64,000 nucleotides of DNA from Paraburkholderia silviterrae (GTDB lineage Bacteria > Pseudomonadota > Gammaproteobacteria > Burkholderiales > Burkholderiaceae), in NCBI RefSeq assembly GCF_004353915.1, contig NZ_SMRP01000001.1:182553-246552 (forward strand), read 5' to 3'. This document shows, in pieces, positions 26,949 to 36,370 of the stretch (the first letter of the stretch is position 1; each line of letters opens with the position of its first letter). The translations under genes were made by a program, and so were the position numbers. The notes beneath the pieces are model-generated. The model did no database searches. It was not told the origin of the DNA and saw only the letters and a program-made list of their open reading frames with translations.

Positions 26949-28595
26949 TTGATCAAGCTCCCCAACCTCAACGCGTTGCGCAACCTGTCCGGCGACTTGT
27001 GGAATGTTGCCGTCGACGAGCATCTCGCCGGCCAGCTGAGCCGCCGGGACTTCCTGCGATACGCGAGCCTCCTCGGCGTCACGACCGCCACCGCTTCGGC
27101 GCTGGGTCTGCCCGGCACGGCCCGCGCGGCCGCCGCCAGGCCGGGCGGCACCATCCGCGTCGGCCTCGACCAGCCAACCGGGGCGATCGACCCGGTCACG
27201 CTCACGGACCCGCCTGGTATCAGCGTATTGAGCCAGGTCGGTGAATATCTGCTCTCGGACGACGCCGATAGCGGCCTGCGTCCGGCACTCGCCGTCTCCT
27301 GGCAAAGCGACAGCACGGCGAAGGAATGGACGTTCAGGTTGCGAAAAGGCGTCAAGTTTCACGACGGCCAAATACTGACGTCCAAGGACGTGGTGGCGAC
27401 CTTCAACCGCCTCGTCGATCCGGCCAATGGGTCCGCCGCGCTGTCCGCGTACAAGGGCCTGTTATCGAAGGGTGCCGTCCGGGCCGTTGACGAGAACACC
27501 GTGACGTTCACGCTCGACGAGCCCAACGGCAATTTTCCCTTCTACGTCTCGTCGGATGTGGCCAACGCGGTCATCCTTCCGGCCAACTATGCCGGGAGTT
27601 TCGAGAAAACGTTCCCCGGCACCGGACCTTTCAAACTGGAATCGTACCGTCCAAAACGCGGCGCGAGCTTCGTTCGCAATCCAGACTATTGGGGAGAGAA
27701 GGCGTTGCCGGACCGTGTCGAAATCAAGTTCTACGACAATCCGCAAGCCCAGCTCATCGGTCTGCGCGCGGGTGAGCTGGACGTGATCCCGATCCCCAGC
27801 AGCGGCCCCGCGGTCGAGGCCATCGCGAACAATCCCGCGTTTCGCATTCTGAGCGTTCGCACCAGCAACTACGACGAGCTTCACTTTCGTACCGACGAGA
27901 CGCCGTTCAAGGACAAGCGCGTGCGCCGCGCACTGGCGCTGACGATCGATCGCGAAGCGATCGTCAAGGGTTTCCTGAAGGGACGCGGCGACCTCGGCAA
28001 CGACAGCCCCTTCGCACCGGTTTTCCCTTCGATGGACCCAGGCGTGCCACAACGCGCGCCGAATCTCGCCGAAGCCAGGCGCCTGCTCGCGCAAGCGGGC
28101 GTGCCGAACGGTTTCGCCGTCACGCTCACCACGGAGCGCGCCTACGAAATCCCGAACTACGCGGTACTCGTTCAGAACTTCGCGAAGCAGATCGGCATCG
28201 ACATTACGCTGAACGTCCTGCCTCAGGATAGCTATTACGGCGCCGCCACGTTCGGTCACTCGAACTGGCTCGATTCGACGCTCGGCATCACCGACTACGG
28301 GCATCGCGGCACGCCGGACATGTACCTGAACGCCACGCTCAAAAGCACGGGAACCTGGAATGCCGCGCACTTCAACAATCCGTCCTACGACGCGCTGGTC
28401 AAGCAGTACTGTGCCGCGCTCGACCTCAAATCGCAGCGGCTCGCGGCCAACCGGATCCAGACGCTGCTGCTCGACGAGACGCCCGTCATCATTGCGTTCT
28501 TCCAGCATTACGCGCGCGTCACCAGCGCGAAGGTGCAAGGCGTGCGCTTTACCGCGAATTCGCTGTTGCTGCTCGACCGCGCGACGCTGACCTGA
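26949..28595 (+). CDS. ABC transporter substrate-binding protein, family 5 (dipeptide/nickel type), Tat-exported
   Basis: This 548-residue family-5 extracellular solute-binding protein has about 30 residues before a twin-arginine signal (SRRDFLRYASLLG) and cleavage near ARA at residue 58. The mature part shows the typical 'WTFRLRKGVKFHDGQILTSKDVVATFNRL' and 'VRRALALTIDREAIVKGFLKG' segments. The start codon is TTG at 26949 after AGGTGAAT; no better-placed ATG was found. It captures oligopeptide-like or other polar ligands for the permeases that follow. Confidence 0.9.
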   Translation: MIKLPNLNALRNLSGDLWNVAVDEHLAGQLSRRDFLRYASLLGVTTATASALGLPGTARAAAARPGGTIRVGLDQPTGAIDPVTLTDPPGISVLSQVGEYLLSDDADSGLRPALAVSWQSDSTAKEWTFRLRKGVKFHDGQILTSKDVVATFNRLVDPANGSAALSAYKGLLSKGAVRAVDENTVTFTLDEPNGNFPFYVSSDVANAVILPANYAGSFEKTFPGTGPFKLESYRPKRGASFVRNPDYWGEKALPDRVEIKFYDNPQAQLIGLRAGELDVIPIPSSGPAVEAIANNPAFRILSVRTSNYDELHFRTDETPFKDKRVRRALALTIDREAIVKGFLKGRGDLGNDSPFAPVFPSMDPGVPQRAPNLAEARRLLAQAGVPNGFAVTLTTERAYEIPNYAVLVQNFAKQIGIDITLNVLPQDSYYGAATFGHSNWLDSTLGITDYGHRGTPDMYLNATLKSTGTWNAAHFNNPSYDALVKQYCAALDLKSQRLAANRIQTLLLDETPVIIAFFQHYARVTSAKVQGVRFTANSLLLLDRATLT

Positions 28596-28603
28596 CACGG
28601 ACG

Positions 28604-29578
28604 GTGCAGACGATGACGATCCATCCGCTCAGCCGCTTTCTCCTCGCGCGCACGGGCCTCCTCGCGATCACACTTGCGCTTGCCAGCGTGATCGTATTCA
28701 TGGCGTGCCAGATCTTGCCGGGCAACATCGGCAGGACGCTGCTAGGACCGCTCGCCGATGCACGCGCCGTTGCCGCGATCAACCATCAGCTCGGCACGGA
28801 CCGGCCACTCCCGGTCCAGTACTGGGACTGGCTCGGTCATGCCGTGACGGGCAACTTCGGCACGTCGCTCGCGCTGCGCATGCCCGTCGCGCCACTGCTG
28901 ATCGACGCACTCAAGCAGTCCGCATCGCTCGCGGGCCTGGCACTGGTCCTCATCGTGCCCGCGGGCATCGGCGCAGGAGTTTGCGCGGCACTGCGCGCGA
29001 ATTCCCTGCTCGACCGGATCGTCGTGCTGGGCAGTGTTTCGCTCTCCATCGTTCCCGAATTCGTGACCGCGCTCGCGGCGATCATGCTATTCGGCCTGCG
29101 GCTCGGGTGGTTCCCCGTTGAAGGCTCGCCGCCCGATGGGGCTGGATTCTGGACCCGAATCGACTACCTCCTTCTCCCGACACTCCCGCTCGTGCTCGTC
29201 TACACCGGCTACATCGCGCGCATGGCAAGGGCCGGCACGCTCGAGGCGCTCAATAGCGACTACACGCGCACGGCGGTGCTCAAGGGCCTGCGCGCGCGGC
29301 GGGTCATCGTGTACCACGTGCTGCGCAACGCGCTGATTCCAACCATCACCGTGATCGCAACACAGATCGGCTACCTGCTGGGTGGACTCGTGGTCATCGA
29401 ATCGCTGTTTCATATCCAGGGCCTGGGCAACCTGATCCTGAGCGCCGCAAAGGCACACGACTTTCCCGTTCTGGAGGCGGCCGTCATGACCATGGCGGTC
29501 GTCTACGCGCTCAGCGCGGCGGCGGGCGATCTGCTGCACGCGCTGCTCGATCCTCGAACCCGCCGGGGTATCGCATGA
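28604..29578 (+). CDS. Dipeptide-type ABC transporter permease (DppB family)
   Basis: The 324-residue DppB-type permease has a long first membrane segment, the 'ILPGNIGRTLLGPLADARAVAAINHQLG' periplasmic part typical of the family, and the inner-membrane EAA loop 'YTRTAVLKGLRARRVIVYHVLRNALIPT' around residue 230. The frame opens with GTG at 28604; an ATG at 28613 is an equally possible start. It ends by overlapping the DppC start (ATGA). Confidence 0.92.
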   Translation: MQTMTIHPLSRFLLARTGLLAITLALASVIVFMACQILPGNIGRTLLGPLADARAVAAINHQLGTDRPLPVQYWDWLGHAVTGNFGTSLALRMPVAPLLIDALKQSASLAGLALVLIVPAGIGAGVCAALRANSLLDRIVVLGSVSLSIVPEFVTALAAIMLFGLRLGWFPVEGSPPDGAGFWTRIDYLLLPTLPLVLVYTGYIARMARAGTLEALNSDYTRTAVLKGLRARRVIVYHVLRNALIPTITVIATQIGYLLGGLVVIESLFHIQGLGNLILSAAKAHDFPVLEAAVMTMAVVYALSAAAGDLLHALLDPRTRRGIA

Positions 29579-30462
29579 ACGGCGCATCGACACAGCTTGA
29601 ATCCGTGGAGAAAACACCCGCTCGCGCAACACGCCTGAGGACATGGCGTGCGTGGCCAGGCGCGCAACGGTTTCGCTCACCGGGCTTATGCATCGGCGTG
29701 GCCATCATCGCCTTCTGGGTGCTGTGCGCGCTGTTCGGCCCGGCTCTCGTGCGGTTCGACCCCTATGCGACGGATCTGCTCGCCACGCTTGTTCCCCCGG
29801 ACGCCACGCACTGGTTCGGCACTGACCCGCTCGGCCGCGATGTTTTTTCCCGCGTGATTGTCGGTTCGAGAGACATCCTGGTCATCGCGCCGCTCGCGAC
29901 GCTGCTCGGCGTGAGTGTGGGCACCTTCCTCGGTCTCGCGCTCGGCTACTTCGGCGGGGCACTGGACGCCATCGCCGGACGCCTGCTCGACGCGCTGATG
30001 TCGCTGCCGCTCATCGTGCTCGCGCTGATGACGCTCGCCGCGGTGGGGTCGTCCAAACTCGCGGTCGTCGTGGTGATCGGTCTCGTCTACGTCCCGCTCG
30101 TCACGCGCACCGTGCGCAGTGCGGTCCGTGCGCAGAGGACGCTCGACTACGTGGGCGCCGCGCGTCTCGGCGGCGCGAGCGCCCTGTCGATCATGTTCGT
30201 CGAAATCCTCCCCAACGTACGCCAACCGGTCCTCATCGAAGCGATCGTCCGGCTCGGCTATGCATTCTTCACCGTCGGCACGCTCAGTTTCCTCGGCCTC
30301 GGCATCCAGCCGCCGTCGGCAGACTGGGGCCTCGCGATTGCGGACGGAAGCGCCCTTCTGGTAAGCGGTTTCTGGTGGATCGTCGTGTTCAATGCCGCAG
30401 CCATCATATCGCTCGTGGTCGCGACAAATCTGATCGCGGACGGCTTTCATGCATTCGACTAA
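29575..30462 (+). CDS. Dipeptide-type ABC transporter permease (DppC family)
   Basis: The 295-residue DppC-type permease carries 'HWFGTDPLGRDVFSRVIVGSRDIL' near residue 82, the family hallmark, and an EAA loop ('LDYVGAARLGGASALSIMFVEILPNV') near residue 195. It is translation-coupled to DppB and overlaps the start of the ATPase gene by 14 nt. It pairs with DppB to form the channel. Confidence 0.93.
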   Translation: MNGASTQLESVEKTPARATRLRTWRAWPGAQRFRSPGLCIGVAIIAFWVLCALFGPALVRFDPYATDLLATLVPPDATHWFGTDPLGRDVFSRVIVGSRDILVIAPLATLLGVSVGTFLGLALGYFGGALDAIAGRLLDALMSLPLIVLALMTLAAVGSSKLAVVVVIGLVYVPLVTRTVRSAVRAQRTLDYVGAARLGGASALSIMFVEILPNVRQPVLIEAIVRLGYAFFTVGTLSFLGLGIQPPSADWGLAIADGSALLVSGFWWIVVFNAAAIISLVVATNLIADGFHAFD

Positions 30463-32362
30463 TTTCATGGCCCACGCAAACCCGACCACGCGGGCAACCG
30501 CCCGTACGCCCACGCTGCTTCAGGTTGAAGGGCTCTGCGTCACGTATGCGCAAGAACACGGTCGCCATACCGCCGTGCAAAACCTGTCGTTCGATATCGC
30601 TCACGGCGAGGCGTTCGGGCTCGTCGGCGAATCTGGCTCCGGCAAAAGCTCGGCCGCCATGGCGATCCTCCGCTATCTGCCGCGGCATGCCCGCACCAGC
30701 GGCTCGCTCCTGTTCGAAGGAAGCGACCTGTCGACCCTGTCGCGAAAGCAATTGCGCGCCCTGCGCGGCGAGCGCATCGCAGCGGTCTATCAGCACGCAG
30801 GCGCCGCGCTGAATCCGGGCCTGACGATCGGGCAGCAAATCGTCGAGACGCTGAGAACGCACCGGCCAATGAGCCGCCCGGAAGCGCGGGAACGGGCAGC
30901 CAGCCTGCTCGCGCAGGTCCGGTTGTCCAACCCGCGGGCCGTGCTCGACCGATATCCGCACGAGCTTTCCGGGGGGATGCAACAGCGCGCGACCATCGCG
31001 ATGGCCATCGGACTGGAGCCGGCGCTACTGATCCTGGATGAGCCCACGACCGCGCTCGATGCCAGCGTACGGACCGAAATCGTCGCCATTCTCGACGCGT
31101 TGCGCCGCGAACACCGAACCGGGCTGCTGCTGATCAGCCACGACATCGATCTGATTCAGCGCACCACCGACCGAATGGGCGTCATGCGCAATGGCCTGCT
31201 CGTCGAGCAGGGAAAAACCGGGACCGTGACAACCCGGCCGGCGCACGCCTATACGCGCGGGCTGATCGCGAGCCTGCCTCGCGGGCATGTCACGAAGCAC
31301 ACCGGGCGCCTCGCCACGTCCGACGACCGGCCCGATGTTGCAGTCGATCCGGATCCGCCGCGCGATGCAACTCGTCAGCCTCCGCGCACCGCCCTTCGCT
31401 GCACGGGAATCAGTCACACATACGGCACACATTCCGTACTACACAATATCCATCTCGAGATCGAAGCCGGGACAACCTACGGCCTGATCGGTGAATCGGG
31501 ATCCGGCAAGTCGACGTTGGCGAAGATCGTAACCGGCCTCGTCAAGCCCACATCCGGAGCCATCGAGCTGTTCGGCGAGACGCTTGACGCGCGAGTCGAG
31601 TCGCGCACCACCGACGATCGGCGCACGCTACAAATGGTGTTCCAGTCGCCCGACACGACGCTTAACCCCCGTCACCGGATCCATCGCATACTGTCCAATC
31701 CATTGCGCCGCCTGGCGCGGCTTCCGCGCGTTGAGGCTCATCGTCAGATTGATGCGCTTCTGCGGGCGGTGCAACTTCAGGCCGAGCATCGATCGAGCAT
31801 GCCAGGCGCGCTCTCCGGCGGTCAGCGGCAACGCGTGGCGATCGCACGCGCCTTTGCCGGTACACCGCGCCTGGTCGTGCTGGACGAGCCGACTTCCGCA
31901 CTCGACGTGTCGGTACAGGCGGCTGTATTGAACCTGCTGAACGACCTGCAACGTCAGCGCGGAACCAGCTATTTGCTGATCAGCCACGACCTGAACGTGG
32001 TGCGCTATATGGCGGACCAGGTGGGCGTTCTCTATCGAGGTCACCTGGTCGAGACTGGCCCGGCTGAGCGTGTCTTTCAGGGGCCGAACCATCCGTATAC
32101 ACGGCTCCTGCTGACTTCGGCGGGATGCAAGGACCCTGCGGGGTCATCGCTTGCGCGTCGTGGCTGCGTGTTTGCCGACCGGTGCCCGATTGCCGACGCC
32201 AGGTGCCAGCAGGAGAGCCCCCCTGCACGGCGCGACGATGCCGGTCATATGATCCGGTGCTGGCGTGAACGAGCAGAACTCGAGGTGCTCACACCGACGA
32301 TCCAGGAGGCTCTCGAACAATGCGTGGCGGCGGCTACTCAACGGTGTCATTCACGTCTGTGA
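30449..32362 (+). CDS. Dipeptide-type ABC transporter dual ATP-binding protein (DppD-DppF fusion)
   Basis: The 637-residue protein contains two complete ABC ATPase domains. The first has Walker [10 protein letters not shown] near residue 67, signature LSGGMQQR near 175 and '[12 protein letters not shown]' near 195. The second has GESGSGKST near 355, signature LSGGQRQR near 455 and '[12 protein letters not shown]' near 475. The oligopeptide-family C-terminal Cys-containing tail ([16 protein letters not shown]) closes it. ATG 30467 is an alternative start. Its 3' end overlaps the convergent ATPase gene 32334-33248 by 29 nt. Confidence 0.93.
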   Translation: MHSTNFMAHANPTTRATARTPTLLQVEGLCVTYAQEHGRHTAVQNLSFDIAHGEAFGLVGESGSGKSSAAMAILRYLPRHARTSGSLLFEGSDLSTLSRKQLRALRGERIAAVYQHAGAALNPGLTIGQQIVETLRTHRPMSRPEARERAASLLAQVRLSNPRAVLDRYPHELSGGMQQRATIAMAIGLEPALLILDEPTTALDASVRTEIVAILDALRREHRTGLLLISHDIDLIQRTTDRMGVMRNGLLVEQGKTGTVTTRPAHAYTRGLIASLPRGHVTKHTGRLATSDDRPDVAVDPDPPRDATRQPPRTALRCTGISHTYGTHSVLHNIHLEIEAGTTYGLIGESGSGKSTLAKIVTGLVKPTSGAIELFGETLDARVESRTTDDRRTLQMVFQSPDTTLNPRHRIHRILSNPLRRLARLPRVEAHRQIDALLRAVQLQAEHRSSMPGALSGGQRQRVAIARAFAGTPRLVVLDEPTSALDVSVQAAVLNLLNDLQRQRGTSYLLISHDLNVVRYMADQVGVLYRGHLVETGPAERVFQGPNHPYTRLLLTSAGCKDPAGSSLARRGCVFADRCPIADARCQQESPPARRDDAGHMIRCWRERAELEVLTPTIQEALEQCVAAATQRCHSRL

Positions 32363-33248
32363 GCCGGATCATGTGCGGACGGAGCTGCGCTTCGTCGTCT
32401 GCTTCGTCCTTGACAGGAGGATGGATAAGCGCGTCGAGGCGCGCGCGCGTCGCGAGGAACTCGGGCGAATTGAACTGCGCATAGCTGCGTGGGCGTGGCA
32501 CCGGCACCTCGATCAACTCCTGCACTTCGCCTGGATGAGCCTTCAGCACGAGAATGCGGTCGGCGAGAAAAATCGCCTCGTCGAGGTCGTGCGTGATGAA
32601 CAGGATCGTAACGTCCACGTTGCGCCAGATATCGAGCAGATGCGCCTGCATTTTTGAGCGCGTCTGCGCGTCGAGTGCACCGAACGGCTCGTCCATCAGC
32701 AGGATCCCGGGCCGGTTCGCGAGCGCGCGCGCAATCGCCACGCGCTGCTTCATGCCACCCGAAAGCTGATGCGGATACGCGTCGGCGAACTTCTCCAGCC
32801 CGACCAGATCGAGCCATTGCAGCGCCTCGCGTTCGGCCTGCGCGGCGCCCTGCCCGTTCATTCGCAGACCGAACATCACGTTCTTCTTGACCGTGAGCCA
32901 CGGAAACAGCGTATAGCCCTGAAACACCATGCCACGGTCCGCGCCCGGACCGCGCACGGGCTGCCCCTTGACGCGCACCTCGCCGTCCGTCTGTGTCTCG
33001 AGACCGGCGAGTATGCGGATCAGCGTGGACTTGCCGCAGCCCGAGGGCCCGATCACGCAGACGAACTCGCGCCGGTGCGTCGTGAAACTGACGTCGGCAA
33101 GCGCGGTGTGCTCGCCCTGGGGCGTCGCGAAGCGCTTCGTGAGATTGCGCACTTCGAGAATCGGCTCGCGCGCTTTCAGGCGCTCGAAGCGCGCGCGTAC
33201 CGCATCGGACTGGAGGAGATAGTCGGGAACGGTCTTCGGATTGAACAT
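32334..33248 (-). CDS. ABC transporter ATP-binding protein of the urea/guanidine carboxylase region (SsuB/TauB type)
   Basis: The 304-residue nitrate/sulfonate/taurine-type ATPase has Walker [10 protein letters not shown] near residue 70, Q-loop '[14 protein letters not shown]', signature LSGGMKQR near 165, Walker B '[13 protein letters not shown]' and 'FITHDLDEA'. CAGGA precedes the ATG at 33248. It is the last gene of the operon that begins at the guanidine-I riboswitch 41478-41612. With the permease upstream it forms an importer whose own binding-protein gene is broken (34299-34466). A guanidine or guanidino-compound substrate is inferred from the riboswitch. Confidence 0.9.
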   Translation of the reverse strand: MFNPKTVPDYLLQSDAVRARFERLKAREPILEVRNLTKRFATPQGEHTALADVSFTTHRREFVCVIGPSGCGKSTLIRILAGLETQTDGEVRVKGQPVRGPGADRGMVFQGYTLFPWLTVKKNVMFGLRMNGQGAAQAEREALQWLDLVGLEKFADAYPHQLSGGMKQRVAIARALANRPGILLMDEPFGALDAQTRSKMQAHLLDIWRNVDVTILFITHDLDEAIFLADRILVLKAHPGEVQELIEVPVPRPRSYAQFNSPEFLATRARLDALIHPPVKDEADDEAQLRPHMIRLTDVNDTVE

Positions 33249-33298
33249 GATGCGGGTCCTGGAAAGTCGATGCGGCAGACGGCGCTGCCGGTGCGGGC

Positions 33299-34270
33299 TT
33301 ACGCCTTCAGCGTGCGGTCCCATGGAAAGAGCTTGCGCCCGATGAATGCGAGCACGAGATCGGTGCCCAGGCCGATGATCCCGATCATCATGATCGCCGC
33401 GTACACGTTGTCGAAGTGCTGGTAGCGCGCCTGCTGCGTGATGTACCAGGTGATGCCCGAACTCGTGCCCACGAGCTCCGCGACGATCAGATACGTCCAG
33501 GCCCAGCCGAGCAGGATGCGCTGGTCGCGGTACAAATCGGGCAGGACGCCCGGCACCACGACGTGCGTGAGCAGTTTCAGGCGCGTCGTGCCGAGCGTCA
33601 TCGCCGCTTCGAGCAGGCCGTATTCGAGCTTGCGCGTGGTGTTCGCAATGATGAGCACCTGCTGGAACAGCGTGCCGATCACGATGATGGCGATCTTCGG
33701 CGCGTCGTAGATGCCCAGCACCGCCACCATCAGCGCGCCGAAAGCGGGCGCGGGCAGATAGCGGAAGAACTCGAAGAACGGTTCCTGCAGACGCGCGAGC
33801 GCACTGTATGTACCGCAGACGATGCCGAGTGGCACGCCGATCGCCGACGACAGCACGAAGCCCCAGAAGATGATCTGGATGCTGTGCCAGAGGCTCTGGT
33901 GCAGCCACACGCCTTCCCGTGACGCAGGCGGCGTGGTGAACGCGGTATAGAACGCCTTGAGCACTTCATGCGGTGCAGGCAGATAGACGGGATTCGCCGG
34001 CACGCCCGCGGGCAGCGCGGCGTGCGACGCGCGCGCATGGGCGAGCTCGCCTGCGAACACGTCCTTGTCCACGCGCATGCCGGGCTGGAAGTAGTCCACA
34101 CTGCCCGGCTGCGTGAGAAGCACCTGCGGATGCCAGACGAACGGCACATAGCTCACCACGCACCACACGAAGAGCGGCAGCACGAACGCGCCGATCCCCA
34201 AGATCCACTTGCCGCGCGGCGACAGCTCGCGCCGCACTGCTAACCATCCGGTCTGGCTGAATTCGGCCAT
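33299..34270 (-). CDS. ABC transporter permease of the urea/guanidine carboxylase region (SsuC/TauC type)
   Basis: The 323-residue permease has a first membrane segment at residues 24-46, then an unusually long periplasmic insert of about 60 residues ('[11 protein letters not shown]' to '[11 protein letters not shown]'). Five membrane segments follow, with the EAA loop ('[27 protein letters not shown]') near residue 220. This layout is typical of permeases in urea-carboxylase regions. AAGGAG supports the ATG at 34270. It lies 28 nt downstream of the truncated binding-protein gene and 50 nt before the ATPase gene. Confidence 0.9.
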   Translation of the reverse strand: MAEFSQTGWLAVRRELSPRGKWILGIGAFVLPLFVWCVVSYVPFVWHPQVLLTQPGSVDYFQPGMRVDKDVFAGELAHARASHAALPAGVPANPVYLPAPHEVLKAFYTAFTTPPASREGVWLHQSLWHSIQIIFWGFVLSSAIGVPLGIVCGTYSALARLQEPFFEFFRYLPAPAFGALMVAVLGIYDAPKIAIIVIGTLFQQVLIIANTTRKLEYGLLEAAMTLGTTRLKLLTHVVVPGVLPDLYRDQRILLGWAWTYLIVAELVGTSSGITWYITQQARYQHFDNVYAAIMMIGIIGLGTDLVLAFIGRKLFPWDRTLKA

Positions 34271-34298
34271 GGTGTTCTCCTTCAACTGGCGATATGCG

Positions 34299-34466
34299 TT
34301 ACTTCAGCACGCTCGTAAGCGACGGATATCCGAACCTCACATCGAGGCCGGCCTCCTTGAACCCGCCCTTGTCGATGGCCACCTGCCGGGCCACCCGGCC
34401 GGGCCACGCGCTATAACCGATGCGTAGCGGTGCGGCGGGTCCAGAAACGATGCGGACCGTCTTCAT
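34299..34466 (-). pseudogene. Internally deleted substrate-binding-protein gene (urea/guanidine carboxylase region)
   Basis: The frame encodes only 55 residues. After an N-terminal stretch that matches the start of the mature binding protein at 44949-45965 (IGYSAWPG and [14 protein letters not shown] versus IGYSDWPG and AIDKGWFKQSGVDV), it jumps to [11 protein letters not shown] and stops. Several conserved aromatic positions are already changed (W to R, W to G), and the signal peptide is missing. The ribosome site (TGGAGA) and operon position are intact. This looks like a binding-protein gene that lost about 270 codons. It should not give a working protein. Confidence 0.85.
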
Positions 34467-34522
34467 GGCAAATCTCCAGGATGAGTACAACATTGAATTC
34501 GCTCTTACAACTGACAATCTCG

Positions 34523-36370
34523 TTACGCCCCGGCCGCTGTCTGGTTTGCGGCCTCATGCGCACGCCAGGCGCGCCAGCCGCCGTGACGGGTGATATCGGG
34601 TGCGCGTTCGAGCGCAGCGTGTTCGCAGAGGAAACCGAGCACGGACTCGCCGTTCGCGAGCTCGAGCGTGCCGATGCCAAGCGGCGCAGGAATCAGGGCG
34701 ACGAACGTGCCGAATGCGCTGGCCGGCATCGACCAGACTTCGACCTCAATTGCCGCCCCGCCCTGATTCACACGGATGAGACCGGGTTTCGCGGGCGCGT
34801 TGACGTCGCGTTGCGGCAGCACATGGAGGCGATACGCCGGTGCGGTCGTGGTCGTTGCGAGGAGCGTCGCGCCACGCTCGGTCAACTGTCCATTCAACGG
34901 CTCGCCGCTCAGGTGCGCGCCGACCACGGCAACACGGATTGTCTGCGCGCCGGTAGACGCGCTGCTCGCGCCTCGCGCACGTTCTGCGGGCTCGTCCAGC
35001 CACGCCCGCGCGAGATCGAGCAGTTGCGCGTCTTCATGCGCGCGGCCAACGAACGTCACGCCGAATGGCTTGCCCTCGTGCGGGCCTTCGCCGCCTGCGC
35101 CCGCCGGCACGGCGAGCGCGGAAAGATCGAGGAGATTCACGAAATTCGTGTAATAGCCAAAGCGGGCATTCACGCCGACGGGGTCGGCCTCCAGCGCTTC
35201 TACCGCCGCCGTGGTGGGCGACGTGGGCGTCACGAGCACATCGACCTTCGTCCACACGTGGCTCGCGGCCTCGCGCAGCACGGCGAGCCGGTCGAACGCC
35301 GCGAACGCATCGGCGGCACTCCAGCGTCTGGCGCCACCGATAATGGCGCGCGTGACCGGATGCAGCGCATCGGGATGCGCCTTGAAAAACGGCTGGATCG
35401 CGGCGAGCCGCTCGGCCACCCAGGGCCCTTCGTACAGCAGCCGTGCGGTGTCGAGAAAGGGTTCGAAATCGATCTCGACCAGTTCCGCGCCCGCCGCGCG
35501 CAGCCTCGCCAGCGCGCCATCGAACGCCTGCGCGTACGACGTATCGCCGTAGAATTCGAGCTGCGCAGCGCGCGGCACGCCAAAGCGCACACCGTGCAGT
35601 GAAGAGCGCGTGGATGCATCCACTGGCGGCGTCCATTCACGCGCATACGGATCGCCCACCGTTGTGCCGCGCGCGCAGTCGAACACGTTTTGCGCGTCGT
35701 TCGCCGTGTGGGCGAAGATCGACACGCAGTCGAGCGAGCGACACGCCGGCACGACGCCCAGCGTGCTGAGCACGCCTTTCGTCGGCTTCAGGCCGACGAG
35801 GCCATGAAACGCGGCGGGCACGCGTCCCGATCCGGCGGTATCCGTCCCCAGCGAAAACGCGGCGAGCCCGAGCGCCACCGCCACGGCCGAGCCCGAACTG
35901 GACCCGCCGGACGCGTAGCGAAGATCGAGCGCATTGCGGCAGGCGCCGTGCGGCGAGCGTTGGCCCGAGAGGCCTGTGGCGAACTGGTCGAGGTTGGTCT
36001 TGCCCACGGGAATCGCGCCGGCCGCAATCAGCCTCTCGACCACGGGCGCGCTGTGCGCCGGCGTGTAGGCGAACTCCGGGCAGGCCGCCGTGGTTGGCAC
36101 GCCCGCGAGATCGATGTTGTCCTTGATCGCGAATGGAATGCCATAGAGCGGTAACGATGCCGGGTCTTTGTCCGCCAGCGCGCTGGCGTAGCGCATCATC
36201 TCCTCGCGCGTCAGGGCCCGGATCCATACGCGATGGGGGTCGTCGCCCGCCGTGCGGGCCGCGATCTGCGCAACGAGTTGCGCCGGGGTCAGCGTGCCAT
36301 CCAGATAGCGTGCGCGCAGTGCGGTAATCGACATCGTTTCCACGGGCAGTGTCTGCGGTTTCATTGACAT
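34523..36370 (-). CDS. atzF: Allophanate hydrolase
   Basis: The 615-residue enzyme splits allophanate to ammonia and CO2. An amidase-signature domain fills residues 15-460 with the Ser-cisSer-Lys triad in '[11 protein letters not shown]' (near residue 85), '[12 protein letters not shown]' (near 160) and '[11 protein letters not shown]' (near 180). The C-terminal domain of AtzF proteins follows ('[28 protein letters not shown]' near 575). Start and stop positions overlap the carboxylase gene by 10 nt. In the guanidine route (guanidine carboxylase, carboxyguanidine deiminase, allophanate hydrolase) it is the last step and releases usable nitrogen. The same enzyme also serves urea amidolysis. 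Confidence 0.93.
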   Translation of the reverse strand: MSMKPQTLPVETMSITALRARYLDGTLTPAQLVAQIAARTAGDDPHRVWIRALTREEMMRYASALADKDPASLPLYGIPFAIKDNIDLAGVPTTAACPEFAYTPAHSAPVVERLIAAGAIPVGKTNLDQFATGLSGQRSPHGACRNALDLRYASGGSSSGSAVAVALGLAAFSLGTDTAGSGRVPAAFHGLVGLKPTKGVLSTLGVVPACRSLDCVSIFAHTANDAQNVFDCARGTTVGDPYAREWTPPVDASTRSSLHGVRFGVPRAAQLEFYGDTSYAQAFDGALARLRAAGAELVEIDFEPFLDTARLLYEGPWVAERLAAIQPFFKAHPDALHPVTRAIIGGARRWSAADAFAAFDRLAVLREAASHVWTKVDVLVTPTSPTTAAVEALEADPVGVNARFGYYTNFVNLLDLSALAVPAGAGGEGPHEGKPFGVTFVGRAHEDAQLLDLARAWLDEPAERARGASSASTGAQTIRVAVVGAHLSGEPLNGQLTERGATLLATTTTAPAYRLHVLPQRDVNAPAKPGLIRVNQGGAAIEVEVWSMPASAFGTFVALIPAPLGIGTLELANGESVLGFLCEHAALERAPDITRHGGWRAWRAHEAANQTAAGA

